The notes: a model not told the origin generated them from the letters alone. A DNA stretch of 64,000 bases from Pseudonocardia sp. SCN 73-27 (GCA_001725415.1 MEGH01000040.1:1-64000), one strand, 5' to 3'; positions 53,367-62,150 are shown, numbered from the stretch's first letter. A program made the numbers and translations.

Positions 53367-53819
53367 TCAGAGGATCGCGACCGCGACGACCAGGCCCAGC
53401 GCGACGTGCGCGGCGGCGACGACCCAGGCCTGCGGCTTCAGGTCGGGCGCGGCGAGGACGTGGCCGATGTCGATGCCCGTCACCCACTCCAGCAGTCGCA
53501 CGGCCAGCACCTGCGCGACGATCCCGACGAGGCCGAAGATCAGCGACGCCAGCAGGCCCTCGGCGAGCGCCCCGGACACGCTGTAGATCGCGGTGACGAC
53601 GATGAGCGCCATGCTCACCATGCCCGCGGACGTGACGACGACGGCGTTGGGCAGCCCCTCGCGGACCATCCGGTTGAGCTTGCCGGGCGTCGTCAGGTCG
53701 ATGGCCCAGAATCCGAGCAGCATCAGCAGCAGGCCGATCAGCGCGTACAGCAGGATCGCGCCGATGCCGCGGCCGACGGTCCCGAAGAATCCAGGCTCGA
53801 GGGCCAGCAGGGCGGTCAT
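53367..53819 (-). CDS. DUF350 membrane protein
   Basis: This 150-residue protein has four membrane helices in two similar halves (GAILLYALIGLLLMLLGFWAIDL; LASLIFGLVGIVAQVLAVRLLEW), the DUF350 pattern. ATG follows GGAAGG. It is the third gene after a hypothetical membrane protein and a glutathionylspermidine-synthase-like gene in the same direction. This trio recurs in bacteria, and its function is not settled; membrane protection and conflict roles have been suggested. Confidence 0.88.
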   Translation of the reverse strand: MTALLALEPGFFGTVGRGIGAILLYALIGLLLMLLGFWAIDLTTPGKLNRMVREGLPNAVVVTSAGMVSMALIVVTAIYSVSGALAEGLLASLIFGLVGIVAQVLAVRLLEWVTGIDIGHVLAAPDLKPQAWVVAAAHVALGLVVAVAIL

Positions 53820-53847
53820 GGGGGTGTTCCTTCCGGGGAGCGGGATC

Positions 53848-53914
53848 GGACTCGGGGATCGGGGACCGGACTCGAACTCAGGACTCGGGGATCTCGGACT
53901 CAGGACTCGGGGAT
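53848..53914. repeat. Tandem repeat with 11-bp period at the end of the GspS-like gene
   Basis: GGACTCGGGGA occurs at 53848, 53881 and 53903, and units such as TCTCGGACTCA fill the gaps with an 11-bp period. The array starts in the spacer and enters the last codons of the synthase gene, whose stop (53902-53900) lies inside it. This may be a slippage-prone spot. Confidence 0.7.
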
Positions 53915-55066
53915 GCGGTGCGGGACGAACGCGGCACCGTCGTCGGTGACCAGCCCGACGGTCTCGCGGATGCCGAGCCCGGCGGCGGAGTCGCCGACCA
54001 CCCACGCGCCCAGTGCCGGACGGAACCCGTCGAACTCCGGCAGCGGGTCGAACAGCTGGTAGACGTATCCTTCCTCGCCGTACACGCCGCCGGTGGACAC
54101 CTCGCTGCCCGGTGACACGATCGAGACGTTCGCCCCTTCTCGTCCGAGAAGCGGCTTCTTCACGTAGTCGGTGAGCAGCCCGGGGTGCTGCAGGTAGGCG
54201 GGCAGCAGGTTGGGGTGCCCGGGGTACATCTCCCAGAGCACGGCCAGCAGTGCCTTGTTGGACAGCAGCGACTTCCACAACGGCTCGAGCCACAGCGTGT
54301 CGGGCAGGCTGCGGGCGACGTGCTTGCCGAAGTCGTCGGAGAGCACCCACTCCCACGGGTAGAGCTTGAACACGGCGGCCATCGGCGCCTCGGCGAGGTC
54401 GACGAAGCGGTCGAGCGCCGCCTCCCAGCCGATGTCCTCGATGGCCAGGCCGACGGTGTCGATCCCCGCCTCGGCCGCCGTCTCCTGCAGGTAGCCGACG
54501 GTGACGTGGTCCTCGCCGGTGGTCTCCGAGCCCGACCAGGTGAAGTGCACCTCGGAGCCGGGCAGCCCCGCCTTGATCTCCGTCCAGCGCTCGACGAGCT
54601 TCTCGTGCAGGGAGTTCCACTGGTCGTCGGCGGGGTGGACGTCCTTGAGCCAGTACCACTGCAGCAGCGACGCCTCGAGCAGCGTCGTCGGGGTGTCGGC
54701 GTTGTACTCCAGCAGCTTCGCCGGGCCGGAGCCGTCGTAGCGCAGGTCGAAGCGGCCGTAGACGTGCGGGTCGTGGCGCCGCCACGACGCCGCGACCGAC
54801 TCCCACGACCATTCGGGCAGCGCGAAGTCACGGAACCGCTCCGTGGTGACGACGTGGTCGACCGCGTCGAGGCACATCGAGTGCAGGAGCTCGACGTCGG
54901 CCTCGAGGGAGAGGATCTCGTCCATCTCGAAGACGTAGTGGACCGACTCGTCCCAGTACGGGCGCGCGGCGCCGCCCGCGCCGCGGCCCGGAGTGCCGTA
55001 CACCATCCCCTGCTCGCTGACGATCTTCTCCCAGCCGGGCCGAGGAGTGCCCTTCTCCCTGCGCAT
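53900..55066 (-). CDS. Glutathionylspermidine synthase-like ATP-grasp protein
   Basis: This 388-residue protein matches the synthase part of glutathionylspermidine synthase, as in E. coli YgiC and YjfC. Motifs are YGRFDLRYDGSGPAKLLEYNADTPT, VFKLYPWEWVLSDDFG, LWEMYPGHPNLLPAYL and KKPLLGREGANVSIV; the last two contribute ATP and metal ligands. It should be an ATP-dependent amide ligase; glutathione is not expected in an actinobacterium, so the true substrate is likely different. It starts at the stop of the upstream gene. Confidence 0.9.
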   Translation of the reverse strand: MRREKGTPRPGWEKIVSEQGMVYGTPGRGAGGAARPYWDESVHYVFEMDEILSLEADVELLHSMCLDAVDHVVTTERFRDFALPEWSWESVAASWRRHDPHVYGRFDLRYDGSGPAKLLEYNADTPTTLLEASLLQWYWLKDVHPADDQWNSLHEKLVERWTEIKAGLPGSEVHFTWSGSETTGEDHVTVGYLQETAAEAGIDTVGLAIEDIGWEAALDRFVDLAEAPMAAVFKLYPWEWVLSDDFGKHVARSLPDTLWLEPLWKSLLSNKALLAVLWEMYPGHPNLLPAYLQHPGLLTDYVKKPLLGREGANVSIVSPGSEVSTGGVYGEEGYVYQLFDPLPEFDGFRPALGAWVVGDSAAGLGIRETVGLVTDDGAAFVPHRIPES

Positions 55067-55711
55067 CTACGACCCGCTGCTGCTGGAACCGCCGCCGCTG
55101 CTCGACCCCTTGCTGGAGACGCCGAGCCCGCCGCGGGAGATCGTCTTGCCGGACGTACCGCTCTTGACGGTGGCCGAGTCCTTGGGCGTGACGGTCGAGC
55201 CGCCGGACGCGACCTGCCCGATGCTGCCCGAGCCGCCGTAGTTGTAGTGGTACTGCCGGCCGCCGCCGCCGATGAAGATCGGGTAGAAGCCGGCGCCGCC
55301 GTAGTAGGTGCCGCCGGAGGAGTTGCTCGCAGGGGTGACGCAGTTGCTGTCGTCGACGACGACGTTGTTCTCGTCGACGCAGCGCGCCTCGACCTCGTCG
55401 TTCGCGTTGGCGATGGCGTAGCCGATGGCGATGACCGCGACGACGCCGACCGTGACCCCGGTGCCGATCAGGATCCGCTTGCGCTTCTTGCTCTTCGCCT
55501 GCTCCTCGAGCACGCGGGCCGACGCCTCCTCGCGCGCACGGCGCTCGGCCTGCTGGCGGGCGCGACGCTCGGCGAGGGTGGGCTCCCGGGGCGTGGTGTT
55601 CTCGTCCTGGAAGCTCATCCGGCCCCGCTGAACCGGCTGCCCCTGGGTGGGCTGCTCGGGCTGGTCGTCGCTCGCGTCCGGCCGCTCACCGCCGGGTGTT
55701 CCCTCCGACAT
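55067..55711 (-). CDS. Membrane-anchored protein with Gly/Ser-rich tail (YgiB-like position)
   Basis: This 214-residue protein has a charged N terminus with an alanine/arginine-rich helix (LAERRARQQAERRAREEASA), one membrane helix near residues 78-98, two cysteines and a glycine/tyrosine- and serine-rich tail. It resembles DUF1190/YgiB partners of the GspS-like enzyme only in position and in the low-complexity C terminus; I do not recognise the family. It is the first of the leftward three-gene unit. Confidence 0.65.
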   Translation of the reverse strand: MSEGTPGGERPDASDDQPEQPTQGQPVQRGRMSFQDENTTPREPTLAERRARQQAERRAREEASARVLEEQAKSKKRKRILIGTGVTVGVVAVIAIGYAIANANDEVEARCVDENNVVVDDSNCVTPASNSSGGTYYGGAGFYPIFIGGGGRQYHYNYGGSGSIGQVASGGSTVTPKDSATVKSGTSGKTISRGGLGVSSKGSSSGGGSSSSGS

Positions 55712-55837
55712 CACTCACCCCCGCGCGCACCCTATAGGCCTGCCGATCACAGCGTAACGCCGCACGTCCGCCGCACCCCGGCGACCGATGACCGCCCGAT
55801 CGTGACACCCGCTCACTCACCCGATCCGGGTAACGGC

Positions 55838-57073
55838 ATGATTGCGACCGACATGGCCACGCCCCTCACGGCGCCGGAGCGGCGGTCCCCCACCGCAGCC
55901 CGTCGTCGCCCCCCAGGTGCTCCCCGGCCGTCGGCGTCCCGCCCCCCGCGGGAACCCGACCGGGCACCCAAGCGCGCGCTGCACCCGGTGCGGCGCATCG
56001 TGATCGGAGTCCTCATCGGCGCGGTGACCATGCTGGCCGTGACCCTGCTCGACCGGTTCGCCGACACGTCGGTACCCGTGTTGAGCACGCTCGCGACACT
56101 GCCCGACCCGGCCGCGGCCGAGGCCCGCAGGCTGGCCGACCTGCCGCCGCCGCCCGCCGAGGCCGGCACCTGCCTGAACTGGACCCGTGCCGACGCGGCC
56201 GACACCGTCGCCGTCCCGTGCGGGCAGCCGCACCGGTTCGAGCAGGCCGGCTCGGTGCAGGTCACCGACCAGGCCGCGCTGCCCGACGACCGCATGTGGC
56301 GCCAGCTCGTCGGCGACCGCTGCACCCCGATGGTGGCCGCCTACCTGGGCGACAAGTTCGACCAGGACGGCAGGTTCCGGGTCGGCGCGCTGAAGCCGTC
56401 GCAGGCCAAGTGGGCCGAGGGCGAGCGGTCGATGCGCTGCGGCCTGCAGACCAACACCAAGAGCGGCAGCTTCCTGCCCATCACCGGCAAGGTCGCCGAC
56501 CAGGACCAGTCCAAGGTCGAGGCCGCCGGCACCTGCCTCGCGATCGACGGCCGCACCGTCGGCGACCCCGTGTCCTGCGCCGGGCCGCACGCCGTCGAGA
56601 CCGTCGGCGTCGTCGATCTCACCGAGCAGTTCAAGGACGGCAAATACCCCTCGGTCGACGACCAGGACAAGTACCTGCAGACGAAGTGCGGCGAGATCGC
56701 CGCCCAGTACGCGGGCAGCGCCGACGCCATCGCGCAGAAGAAGCTCACCGTCTACTGGGACAACGTGGCCGAGCAGTCGTGGCAGGTCGGGTCGCACAAG
56801 GTCAACTGCAACCTGGCCGCGCTGCTGCCCGACCGCAGCGGCTTCGCGCCCGTCACCGGCTCGGCCAAGGGCCCGGTCACCGTTGCCGGTACCCCGGCGC
56901 CGCCCACCCAGCCGGGCACCCCGTCGTCGCCCGGCGCCCCGGCCGACGGCTCCAGCGCACCCACCAGCCCGGTCGACGCGCCGCCCGGCGGCACCACCGC
57001 CGAGCCCCCGGTGCCGATCCCCACGCAGGTGCTTCCGCTGCCCGGTAGCGGCGGCGGGGGCGGCAACACCTGA
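55838..57073 (+). CDS. Septum formation-family membrane protein
   Basis: This 411-residue protein has a basic, proline-rich cytosolic part, one membrane helix near residues 50-65 (IVIGVLIGAVTMLAVTLL) and an outside part with two copies of a cysteine-containing septum-formation domain. They begin GTCLNWTRADAADTVAVPC and GTCLAIDGRTVGDPVSC. A proline/glycine-rich tail ends the protein. A similar protein (Rv3835) precedes the metallopeptidase gene in M. tuberculosis. The start ATG 55838 is uncertain, as no clear ribosome site is seen. Confidence 0.82.
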   Translation: MIATDMATPLTAPERRSPTAARRRPPGAPRPSASRPPREPDRAPKRALHPVRRIVIGVLIGAVTMLAVTLLDRFADTSVPVLSTLATLPDPAAAEARRLADLPPPPAEAGTCLNWTRADAADTVAVPCGQPHRFEQAGSVQVTDQAALPDDRMWRQLVGDRCTPMVAAYLGDKFDQDGRFRVGALKPSQAKWAEGERSMRCGLQTNTKSGSFLPITGKVADQDQSKVEAAGTCLAIDGRTVGDPVSCAGPHAVETVGVVDLTEQFKDGKYPSVDDQDKYLQTKCGEIAAQYAGSADAIAQKKLTVYWDNVAEQSWQVGSHKVNCNLAALLPDRSGFAPVTGSAKGPVTVAGTPAPPTQPGTPSSPGAPADGSSAPTSPVDAPPGGTTAEPPVPIPTQVLPLPGSGGGGGNT

Positions 57074-57083
57074 TCGACGCCTC

Positions 57084-57434
57084 ATGACCGTCGGGATGAG
57101 CCGCCGTCGCTTCGAGGAGCTGGTCGGCGACGCGCTCGACGCCGTTCCCCGGGAGCTGGCGTCGGCGATGGACAACGTGGTCGTGCTCGTCGAGGACCGA
57201 CACCCCGACGACGAGACGCTGCTCGGGCTGTACGAGGGCGTCGCGCTCACCGAACGCACCACCGAGTACGCGGGCGTCCTGCCCGACCGGATCACCCTGT
57301 TCCAGGACGCGATCCTCGACATCTGCGACGACGAGGACGACGTCGTCCACGAGGTCGCCGTGACCGTGGTGCACGAGATCGCACACCACTTCGGCATCGA
57401 CGAGGACACCCTGCACCGCCTCGGCTGGGGCTGA
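57084..57434 (+). CDS. Small zincin-like metallopeptidase
   Basis: This 116-residue protein carries the zinc motif HEIAHHFGI in a C-terminal helix, after a strand with DRITLFQDAILD, as in the PF06262 group. It is cytosolic and of usual length. It follows the septum-formation gene by 10 bp, as Rv3836 follows Rv3835. The peptidase activity is inferred from the motif. The ATG at 57096 is another possible start. Confidence 0.88.
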   Translation: MTVGMSRRRFEELVGDALDAVPRELASAMDNVVVLVEDRHPDDETLLGLYEGVALTERTTEYAGVLPDRITLFQDAILDICDDEDDVVHEVAVTVVHEIAHHFGIDEDTLHRLGWG

Positions 57435-57465
57435 GCTCCCTGTTCCGAGAGGGGCCGGCCGTGGG

Positions 57466-58200
57466 TCAGCCGGTGGCGCCCGCCGTCACGTCGCCCGCGA
57501 GGGTCGGTCCGCTGTCCCACAGCTGCAGCGTCCAGCCCGTGTCGGACCCCGGGTCGCGCACCAGCACGACCCGGCCCGTGTTGGGCACGTAGGCGGTCTC
57601 GACGGTGTCGCCCAGCAGCGCGCCCGCCAGGATCCGGATCGTCGCACCGTGGCTGACCAGCACGATCGCCGACCCGGGCGGCAGGTCGTCGGCCGCCGCG
57701 GCCAGCTCGTCGACCACCGGGAGCGTCCGCTCCCGGACGTCCGACGCCGACTCGCCACCCGGCATGGCCCGTCCCAGGTCACCGCCCCACCAGGCGTCGT
57801 AGACGTCCTCGAAGATGCGGCGCGAATGGGCGTCGGCGGCACCCTCGAGGTCGCCCACGGAGATCTCGTGCACGCCCTCCAGGACCGTCACCGGCAGACC
57901 GTGGGCCGCGGCGACGGGCGCCGCCGTCTCCTGCGCGCGGGTCGCCTTCGACGCGAACACCGCACGGACGGGCCACTCGGACAGCACCCCGGCCACGGAA
58001 CGGGCCTGCGCGTGCCCCAGGTCGTTCAAGGGGAAGCCGGGCAGCGCCGTGTCGAGGATGTGGCCCGCGTTGGCGTCGGTCTGGCCGTGGCGCACCAGGA
58101 CGAGCCGCAGCCCGTCGACGGGAACCTCCGGCGGGTCCTCGTCGACAACAGTGTCGACGTCGACGCCGGCCTCGGCGTCCGTCCCGATCGTGCCCGTCAT
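57466..58200 (-). CDS. Histidine phosphatase (phosphoglycerate mutase-like)
   Basis: This 244-residue protein has LVLVRHGQTDANAGH with the phospho-accepting histidine, and the second histidine in IVLVSHGATIRIL. The glutamate is in EGVHEISVGDLEGA. It is a phosphatase or mutase of unknown substrate. ATG 58200 overlaps the pheA stop as ATGA, so it is made with the prephenate dehydratase, the same pair as Rv3837c-Rv3838c. Confidence 0.9.
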   Translation of the reverse strand: MTGTIGTDAEAGVDVDTVVDEDPPEVPVDGLRLVLVRHGQTDANAGHILDTALPGFPLNDLGHAQARSVAGVLSEWPVRAVFASKATRAQETAAPVAAAHGLPVTVLEGVHEISVGDLEGAADAHSRRIFEDVYDAWWGGDLGRAMPGGESASDVRERTLPVVDELAAAADDLPPGSAIVLVSHGATIRILAGALLGDTVETAYVPNTGRVVLVRDPGSDTGWTLQLWDSGPTLAGDVTAGATG

Positions 58201-59150
58201 CCGTGTCCTCCAGACCGCAACGCTGCCAGCCAATCCTGGGCCGCGGCGAACTCCGCATCACCCGCCGTGCTCATCGGCACGGCCGGGGCACCCGGGCCAC
58301 GGTGCGACCCGTTGCCCTCGACCCCCGCAGCCCGAGGGTACGAGCCCAGGTAGCGGACCTCGTCGCATCGGCGGTGGAGTGCGGCCAACGCCTCACCCAT
58401 CGCGGACTCGGCGACGTGGCCGGTGCAGTCGAGGTGGAACCAGTACTCGGCGTGACGGTGCTTGATCGGGCGCGACTCGATGCGCGTCAGGTCGATCCCG
58501 CGGACGGCCAGCTCCGTGAGCAGCCCCAGCAGCGACCCGGGGCGGTTCTCCGTGGTCGCGGCCAGGGTCGTGCGGTCGTTGCCCGACGGCGCGGGCGGCG
58601 CCGACGGCGGCGCCACCAGCACGAACCGGGTCACCGCTCCGGGGTTGTCGGCGATGTCGCTCACCAGTGCCTCGAGGCCGTGCCCGGTCGCCGCGATCGG
58701 GGCGCACGCCGCCGCGTCGATCTCACCGCGGGCCACCTGGGCCGCGGCCTCCGCCGTCGACGTCGAGGTGCGGACGTCGGCGCCGGGGAGGTTCGCCGCG
58801 ATCCAGCCCCGCGTCTGCGCGATGCCGTGCGAGTGCGACGAGACCGTGCGGATGTCGGCGGCCCGGGTGCCCGGCCTCACCGCCAGCACGAAACCCACCG
58901 GGATCACGACCTCCCGCACGATCACCAACGGCGGGTCCTCCACCAGCCCGTCGAGCACCGGCGGCACCGCGCCCTCGACGGAGTTCTCGATCGGGACGCA
59001 ACCGGCGTCGGCACGGCCCTCACGGACGGCGGCCAGCACCGCCGGGTTGCCGGGGCAGGGCAGCAGCTCCGCCCCGACGGACTCGGGGAGGGTACGCAGC
59101 GCCTGCTCGGTGAAGGTTCCGGCCGGGCCCAGGAACGCGAGTCGGGGCAC
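58197..59150 (-). CDS. pheA: Prephenate dehydratase PheA
   Basis: This 317-residue enzyme has the dehydratase domain (LAFLGPAGTFTEQAL; GCVPIENSVEGAVPPVLDGL; DNPGAVTRFVLV with the catalytic TRF) and a C-terminal ACT domain (ATTENRPGSLLGLLTELA; IESRPIKHRHAEYWFHLD) that binds phenylalanine. It turns prephenate into phenylpyruvate in phenylalanine synthesis and is feedback-regulated. GTG is the start. Confidence 0.96.
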   Translation of the reverse strand: MPRLAFLGPAGTFTEQALRTLPESVGAELLPCPGNPAVLAAVREGRADAGCVPIENSVEGAVPPVLDGLVEDPPLVIVREVVIPVGFVLAVRPGTRAADIRTVSSHSHGIAQTRGWIAANLPGADVRTSTSTAEAAAQVARGEIDAAACAPIAATGHGLEALVSDIADNPGAVTRFVLVAPPSAPPAPSGNDRTTLAATTENRPGSLLGLLTELAVRGIDLTRIESRPIKHRHAEYWFHLDCTGHVAESAMGEALAALHRRCDEVRYLGSYPRAAGVEGNGSHRGPGAPAVPMSTAGDAEFAAAQDWLAALRSGGHG

Positions 59151-59348
59151 GTCCCGACCCTATCCACGGGCCACCGACCGTCCGCAGGCGGTCTCGGCCA
59201 CCGTTCGGCGACACCGGCTGGTCCGTTCGACGCAACTTGCGAACCGCAGGCCGCGCCCGCTCGTAATTCTGAACGAGGCGGCGTCGCCGCGACGGAGGAA
59301 GGGGGTCCGTCGAGGCGGGGCCGCCTCACCTCGTTTCCGTCTGTCGGC

Positions 59349-60224
59349 TCAGGCAGCCAGCGCGCCCAGGGCGGCGACCTCGTCGCGGCCCGCGCCACAG
59401 CGCGCCAGCACCCGGCGCACCGTCTCGTTCTCCGCGCCACCCAGCTCGCGGGTCGCGGCCACGAGCTCGTCGGCGTCGGTCGACGTCAACGCCGCGGCGA
59501 CGTCGCCGCCGTCGACCGCCCGGGCCGCCGCCACCAGCAGGTTCAGAATGCCGTGCTGCATGGTGCCCGACTCGTCGGCGGAACGGACCAGCCGGCTCAG
59601 CCCGACGACCGCGACCGCCCGCCCCGTCTCGGCGGCGATGGCGAGGAACCGCTGCACCTCGTCGACCGCGGGTACGTCGGACGCACGGGGGCCGCCGCAG
59701 CGCAGCTTGGGCTCGCAGCGGTTCTCCGCGACCCGGCGCACGGCGTCGAGCCAGGCCGCGACGTCGTCGGCGTCCCCGGTGATGGGACGGCGGGGCTCCA
59801 CGACGGCCGTCACGTCGTCGGGCACGAACTCCGCGACGCGCTCCAGCCAGACCGGGTCGAGGTCGACCGGCGCCGACGTCTCCACCGTGCGCGGGGTGAG
59901 CAGCGTGGCGCGCGAGAACACCGTCGACAACGCCTTCGGGACCGACCCCAGACCGCTGTCGACGACCAGGGCCAGCTCGACCGGCGCGGCCGGCGCCGAC
60001 CGCGCGAGCTCGGTCACCAGCGGCGAGAGCCGGGACACGGGACATACGAGGCGGCCCAGCAGACCGCCGTGGTCACCGTCGCGGGTGTCGAGGTAGCCCT
60101 CGACCACGGTGTCGACCCCGAGTCCGCCGTCCGGCCGGAGCAGGCTCGCGTCGTCGACGAACGAGGCGAACAGCGGTGGGACCGACCCCGGAGCGGCAGA
60201 GCTGCCCGATGGCACGGTCGTCAC
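59349..60224 (-). CDS. Conserved hypothetical protein
   Basis: This 291-residue soluble protein is rich in alanine and valine. It has repeated strand-helix units (VELALVVDSGLGSVPKAL; VTAVVEPRRPITGDAD; CEPKLRCGGPRASDVPAVDEV; VAVVGLSRLV), a pattern fitting an alpha/beta barrel. No catalytic motif is recognised. Similar proteins exist in actinobacteria. It is divergent from the DUF2470 gene, and the iron-type box in the gap may control both. Confidence 0.6.
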   Translation of the reverse strand: MTTVPSGSSAAPGSVPPLFASFVDDASLLRPDGGLGVDTVVEGYLDTRDGDHGGLLGRLVCPVSRLSPLVTELARSAPAAPVELALVVDSGLGSVPKALSTVFSRATLLTPRTVETSAPVDLDPVWLERVAEFVPDDVTAVVEPRRPITGDADDVAAWLDAVRRVAENRCEPKLRCGGPRASDVPAVDEVQRFLAIAAETGRAVAVVGLSRLVRSADESGTMQHGILNLLVAAARAVDGGDVAAALTSTDADELVAATRELGGAENETVRRVLARCGAGRDEVAALGALAA

Positions 60225-60309
60225 GGGTCCACACGCTAACCGGCGCCCCGCACGCGCCGGACAAGGGGGCAGGCGCTACCGGAGGCCTGGACACCCGCCG
60301 ATCGTCAAG

Positions 60310-60328
60310 ATAACTTAGCCTCACCTAA
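60310..60328 (+). promoter_or_regulatory. IdeR/DtxR-type iron box
   Basis: The 19 bases ATAACTTAGCCTCACCTAA match the actinobacterial iron-box consensus (TWAGGTWAGSCTWACCTWA) at 15 of 19 positions. The site lies 17 bp before the GTG of the DUF2470 gene, upstream of its ribosome site, and 86 bp from the divergent gene's start. Iron-loaded IdeR should repress here. Confidence 0.7.
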
Positions 60329-60344
60329 CACAGAGGAGATCGAC

Positions 60345-61172
60345 GTGGGGACGACCAGGCTCCGGCGACCGCCGACGCCCACGGACGCCGAGCGCGCCCG
60401 CAGCCTCACCACGCGTGGTGGACGCGCGGCACTCGTCGGCACCGGCGGGCCCGAACCCGTCGTCCCCGTCTACCACCACGTGCACGCCGACGGCTCGGCG
60501 ATCCTGCTCCTCGACGAGGACTCCGCCATCGTCGAACAGGCCCGCCTCGACCCCCGCGGCGAAATCCCCGTGATGCTCGAACTGGCCGACTACGCCGCCG
60601 TCGACCTGCGCGAACCCGTCCGCGCCCTGCTGTGGATCACCGGCTGGCTGCGTGTCCCCGCCGACGAGGAGGCCCGACACGCGGCACTCCACGCCGCCGA
60701 CGCCCGCCCGAATCACCGGCTCCTCGACCTCGGCCACGGCGCCACCCTCGTCCGCATCGAGCCCGGCTCCGCCGTCCTCGCCGACGCCGAAGGCACCGCC
60801 TCACTCGCCCCCGTCGAGCTCGCCGCCGCCCACCCGGACCCGTACTGCATGCTCGAGGAACGCTGGCTCGGCCACCTCGAAGAGGTACACCCGGAGGTCT
60901 TCGTCTCGCTCGCCCGGCACCTGCCCGCGCCGCTGCGCGCGACCCCCGGCGCCCGCATCCGCCCCCTCGGCGTCGACCGCTGCGGCATCCGCCTGCGCAT
61001 CGAGACACCCACCGGCGACCACGACGTCCGCCTCGCCTGGCCCCAGGAGGCCACCACCGTCCAGGAGCTGCGCACCCAGCTCACCGCGCTCGTCGGCTGC
61101 GGCTACGGCAGACAAGCCGCCCCCGCCGAGGAGCTCGACGCCAGCTACGCAGGCGAAGAACAGCAGGGCTGA
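60345..61172 (+). CDS. DUF2470 protein (heme/iron-related), iron-box regulated
   Basis: This 275-residue protein has an N-terminal split-barrel-like flavin-fold part (RGGRAALVGTGGPEPVVPVYHHV; AILLLDEDSAIVEQARLD) and a C-terminal DUF2470 domain. That domain starts HPEVFVSLARHLPA and includes GVDRCGIRLRIETPTGDHDVRLAWP. DUF2470 is found in proteins that bind or process heme. Start GTG follows AGAGGAGA. Together with the iron box this suggests a role in heme or iron use; Rv3839 is a related gene near pheA. Confidence 0.82.
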   Translation: MGTTRLRRPPTPTDAERARSLTTRGGRAALVGTGGPEPVVPVYHHVHADGSAILLLDEDSAIVEQARLDPRGEIPVMLELADYAAVDLREPVRALLWITGWLRVPADEEARHAALHAADARPNHRLLDLGHGATLVRIEPGSAVLADAEGTASLAPVELAAAHPDPYCMLEERWLGHLEEVHPEVFVSLARHLPAPLRATPGARIRPLGVDRCGIRLRIETPTGDHDVRLAWPQEATTVQELRTQLTALVGCGYGRQAAPAEELDASYAGEEQQG

Positions 61173-61235
61173 ACCCGCCTCACGGCACCAACCACCGGCC
61201 AGGGGGTCGGACGCGGCAGGCCGCCGCCGGGAACG

Positions 61236-61592
61236 TCAGCCGGCGGCGGCCTGACGTCCTTCGATCTCCTTCGTGACCTTGCGCTCGGCCACGAACGACG
61301 CGATCGGGATCGTCCCCGCCAGCAGGATCAGCAACGCCGTCACCGGCCGCCACCGCACCCGCTCCGCCAGCACCAGCGTGCACACGATGTAGATCATGTA
61401 CAGCCACCCGTGGACGATGCCGATGACCGTCGTCGGGCCCGGGATGTCCCAGATGTACTTGAGCGGCAACGCCACGAACGTCAGCAACAACAGGCCGACA
61501 CCCGTCACCCACGCAGCGATCCGGTAGATCAGCAGCCGCGGGCCGACCGGCCGCATCGGCGCCTGCTTGCTGGTGTCGGCGGGCACGCTCAC
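61236..61592 (-). CDS. DUF3817 small membrane protein
   Basis: This 118-residue protein has three membrane helices (YRIAAWVTGVGLLLLTFVAL; VIGIVHGWLYMIYIVCTLVL; LLILLAGTIPIASFVAERK), the pattern of DUF3817. The GIVHGWLYM motif and the charged FVAERKVTKE end are typical. Function unknown. It runs leftward ahead of nothing else in the same unit. Confidence 0.88.
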   Translation of the reverse strand: MSVPADTSKQAPMRPVGPRLLIYRIAAWVTGVGLLLLTFVALPLKYIWDIPGPTTVIGIVHGWLYMIYIVCTLVLAERVRWRPVTALLILLAGTIPIASFVAERKVTKEIEGRQAAAG

Positions 61593-61634
61593 ACCACCGA
61601 GTGTACGGACGGGGCCGTCACGGCTCCGGCCCGG

Positions 61635-62150
61635 TCAGCGGCCCCGGTCGTGCTCGGCGAGCTTCGCCAACATCCGGTTGTACGCAGCCAGCTGCGGGTC
61701 CTCGTCGTCCTCCACCGGCTGCGCGGCCTTCCGACGCACCCCGAACGGGCCCTCGCCGTCCTCCGGCTCCTCGTCTACCGCCACCGGGGTTGTGGCGGCC
61801 GGCGCCGGCTCGTGGACCTCCTGCACCGGCTCCGCCTCCACCGGTGGCGGCACCGGCGCCGGCTCGTGGACCTCCTGCACCGGCTCCGCCTCCACCGGCG
61901 GCGGCACCTGCTCGTCGGCATCCTTGCCGGCGATCCGCCGCGCCTCCAACCGCAGGAAACGCCACCACATCACGCCGAAGAAGATTGCGAACAACGGCCA
62001 CTGCAGCCCGTAACCGACGTTCAGGGCCGAGCCCATCGCCGACCCCGCACGACCCCACTGCCACGCGGCGAGGAACGCACACGTGGCCATCGCGCCGAGG
62101 GTCAGGATGTGCCAGACCCACCAGCGGGGGGACAAGGCGAGGCGGAGCAC
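61635..62150 (-). CDS. Hypothetical membrane protein with repeated tail
   Basis: This 171-residue protein has two membrane helices (WWVWHILTLGAMATCAFLAA; LNVGYGLQWPLFAIFFGVMWW) and a cytosolic tail. The tail contains an 18-residue unit repeated nearly twice (PPPVEAEPVQEVHEPAP), then an acidic stretch with PQLAAYNRMLAKLAEHDR. The last part is common to small actinobacterial membrane proteins of unknown function. GTG 62150 is the start. It is divergent from the CPBP gene. Confidence 0.75.
   Translation of the reverse strand: MLRLALSPRWWVWHILTLGAMATCAFLAAWQWGRAGSAMGSALNVGYGLQWPLFAIFFGVMWWRFLRLEARRIAGKDADEQVPPPVEAEPVQEVHEPAPVPPPVEAEPVQEVHEPAPAATTPVAVDEEPEDGEGPFGVRRKAAQPVEDDEDPQLAAYNRMLAKLAEHDRGR
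61807..61908 (-). repeat. 54-bp in-frame tandem repeat
   Basis: A 54-bp unit (61807-61860) is followed by 48 bp of a second copy (61861-61908) differing by one base in the overlap. It codes for the 18-residue proline/glutamate unit in the tail of the membrane protein, so copy-number change would not break the frame. Confidence 0.9.
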
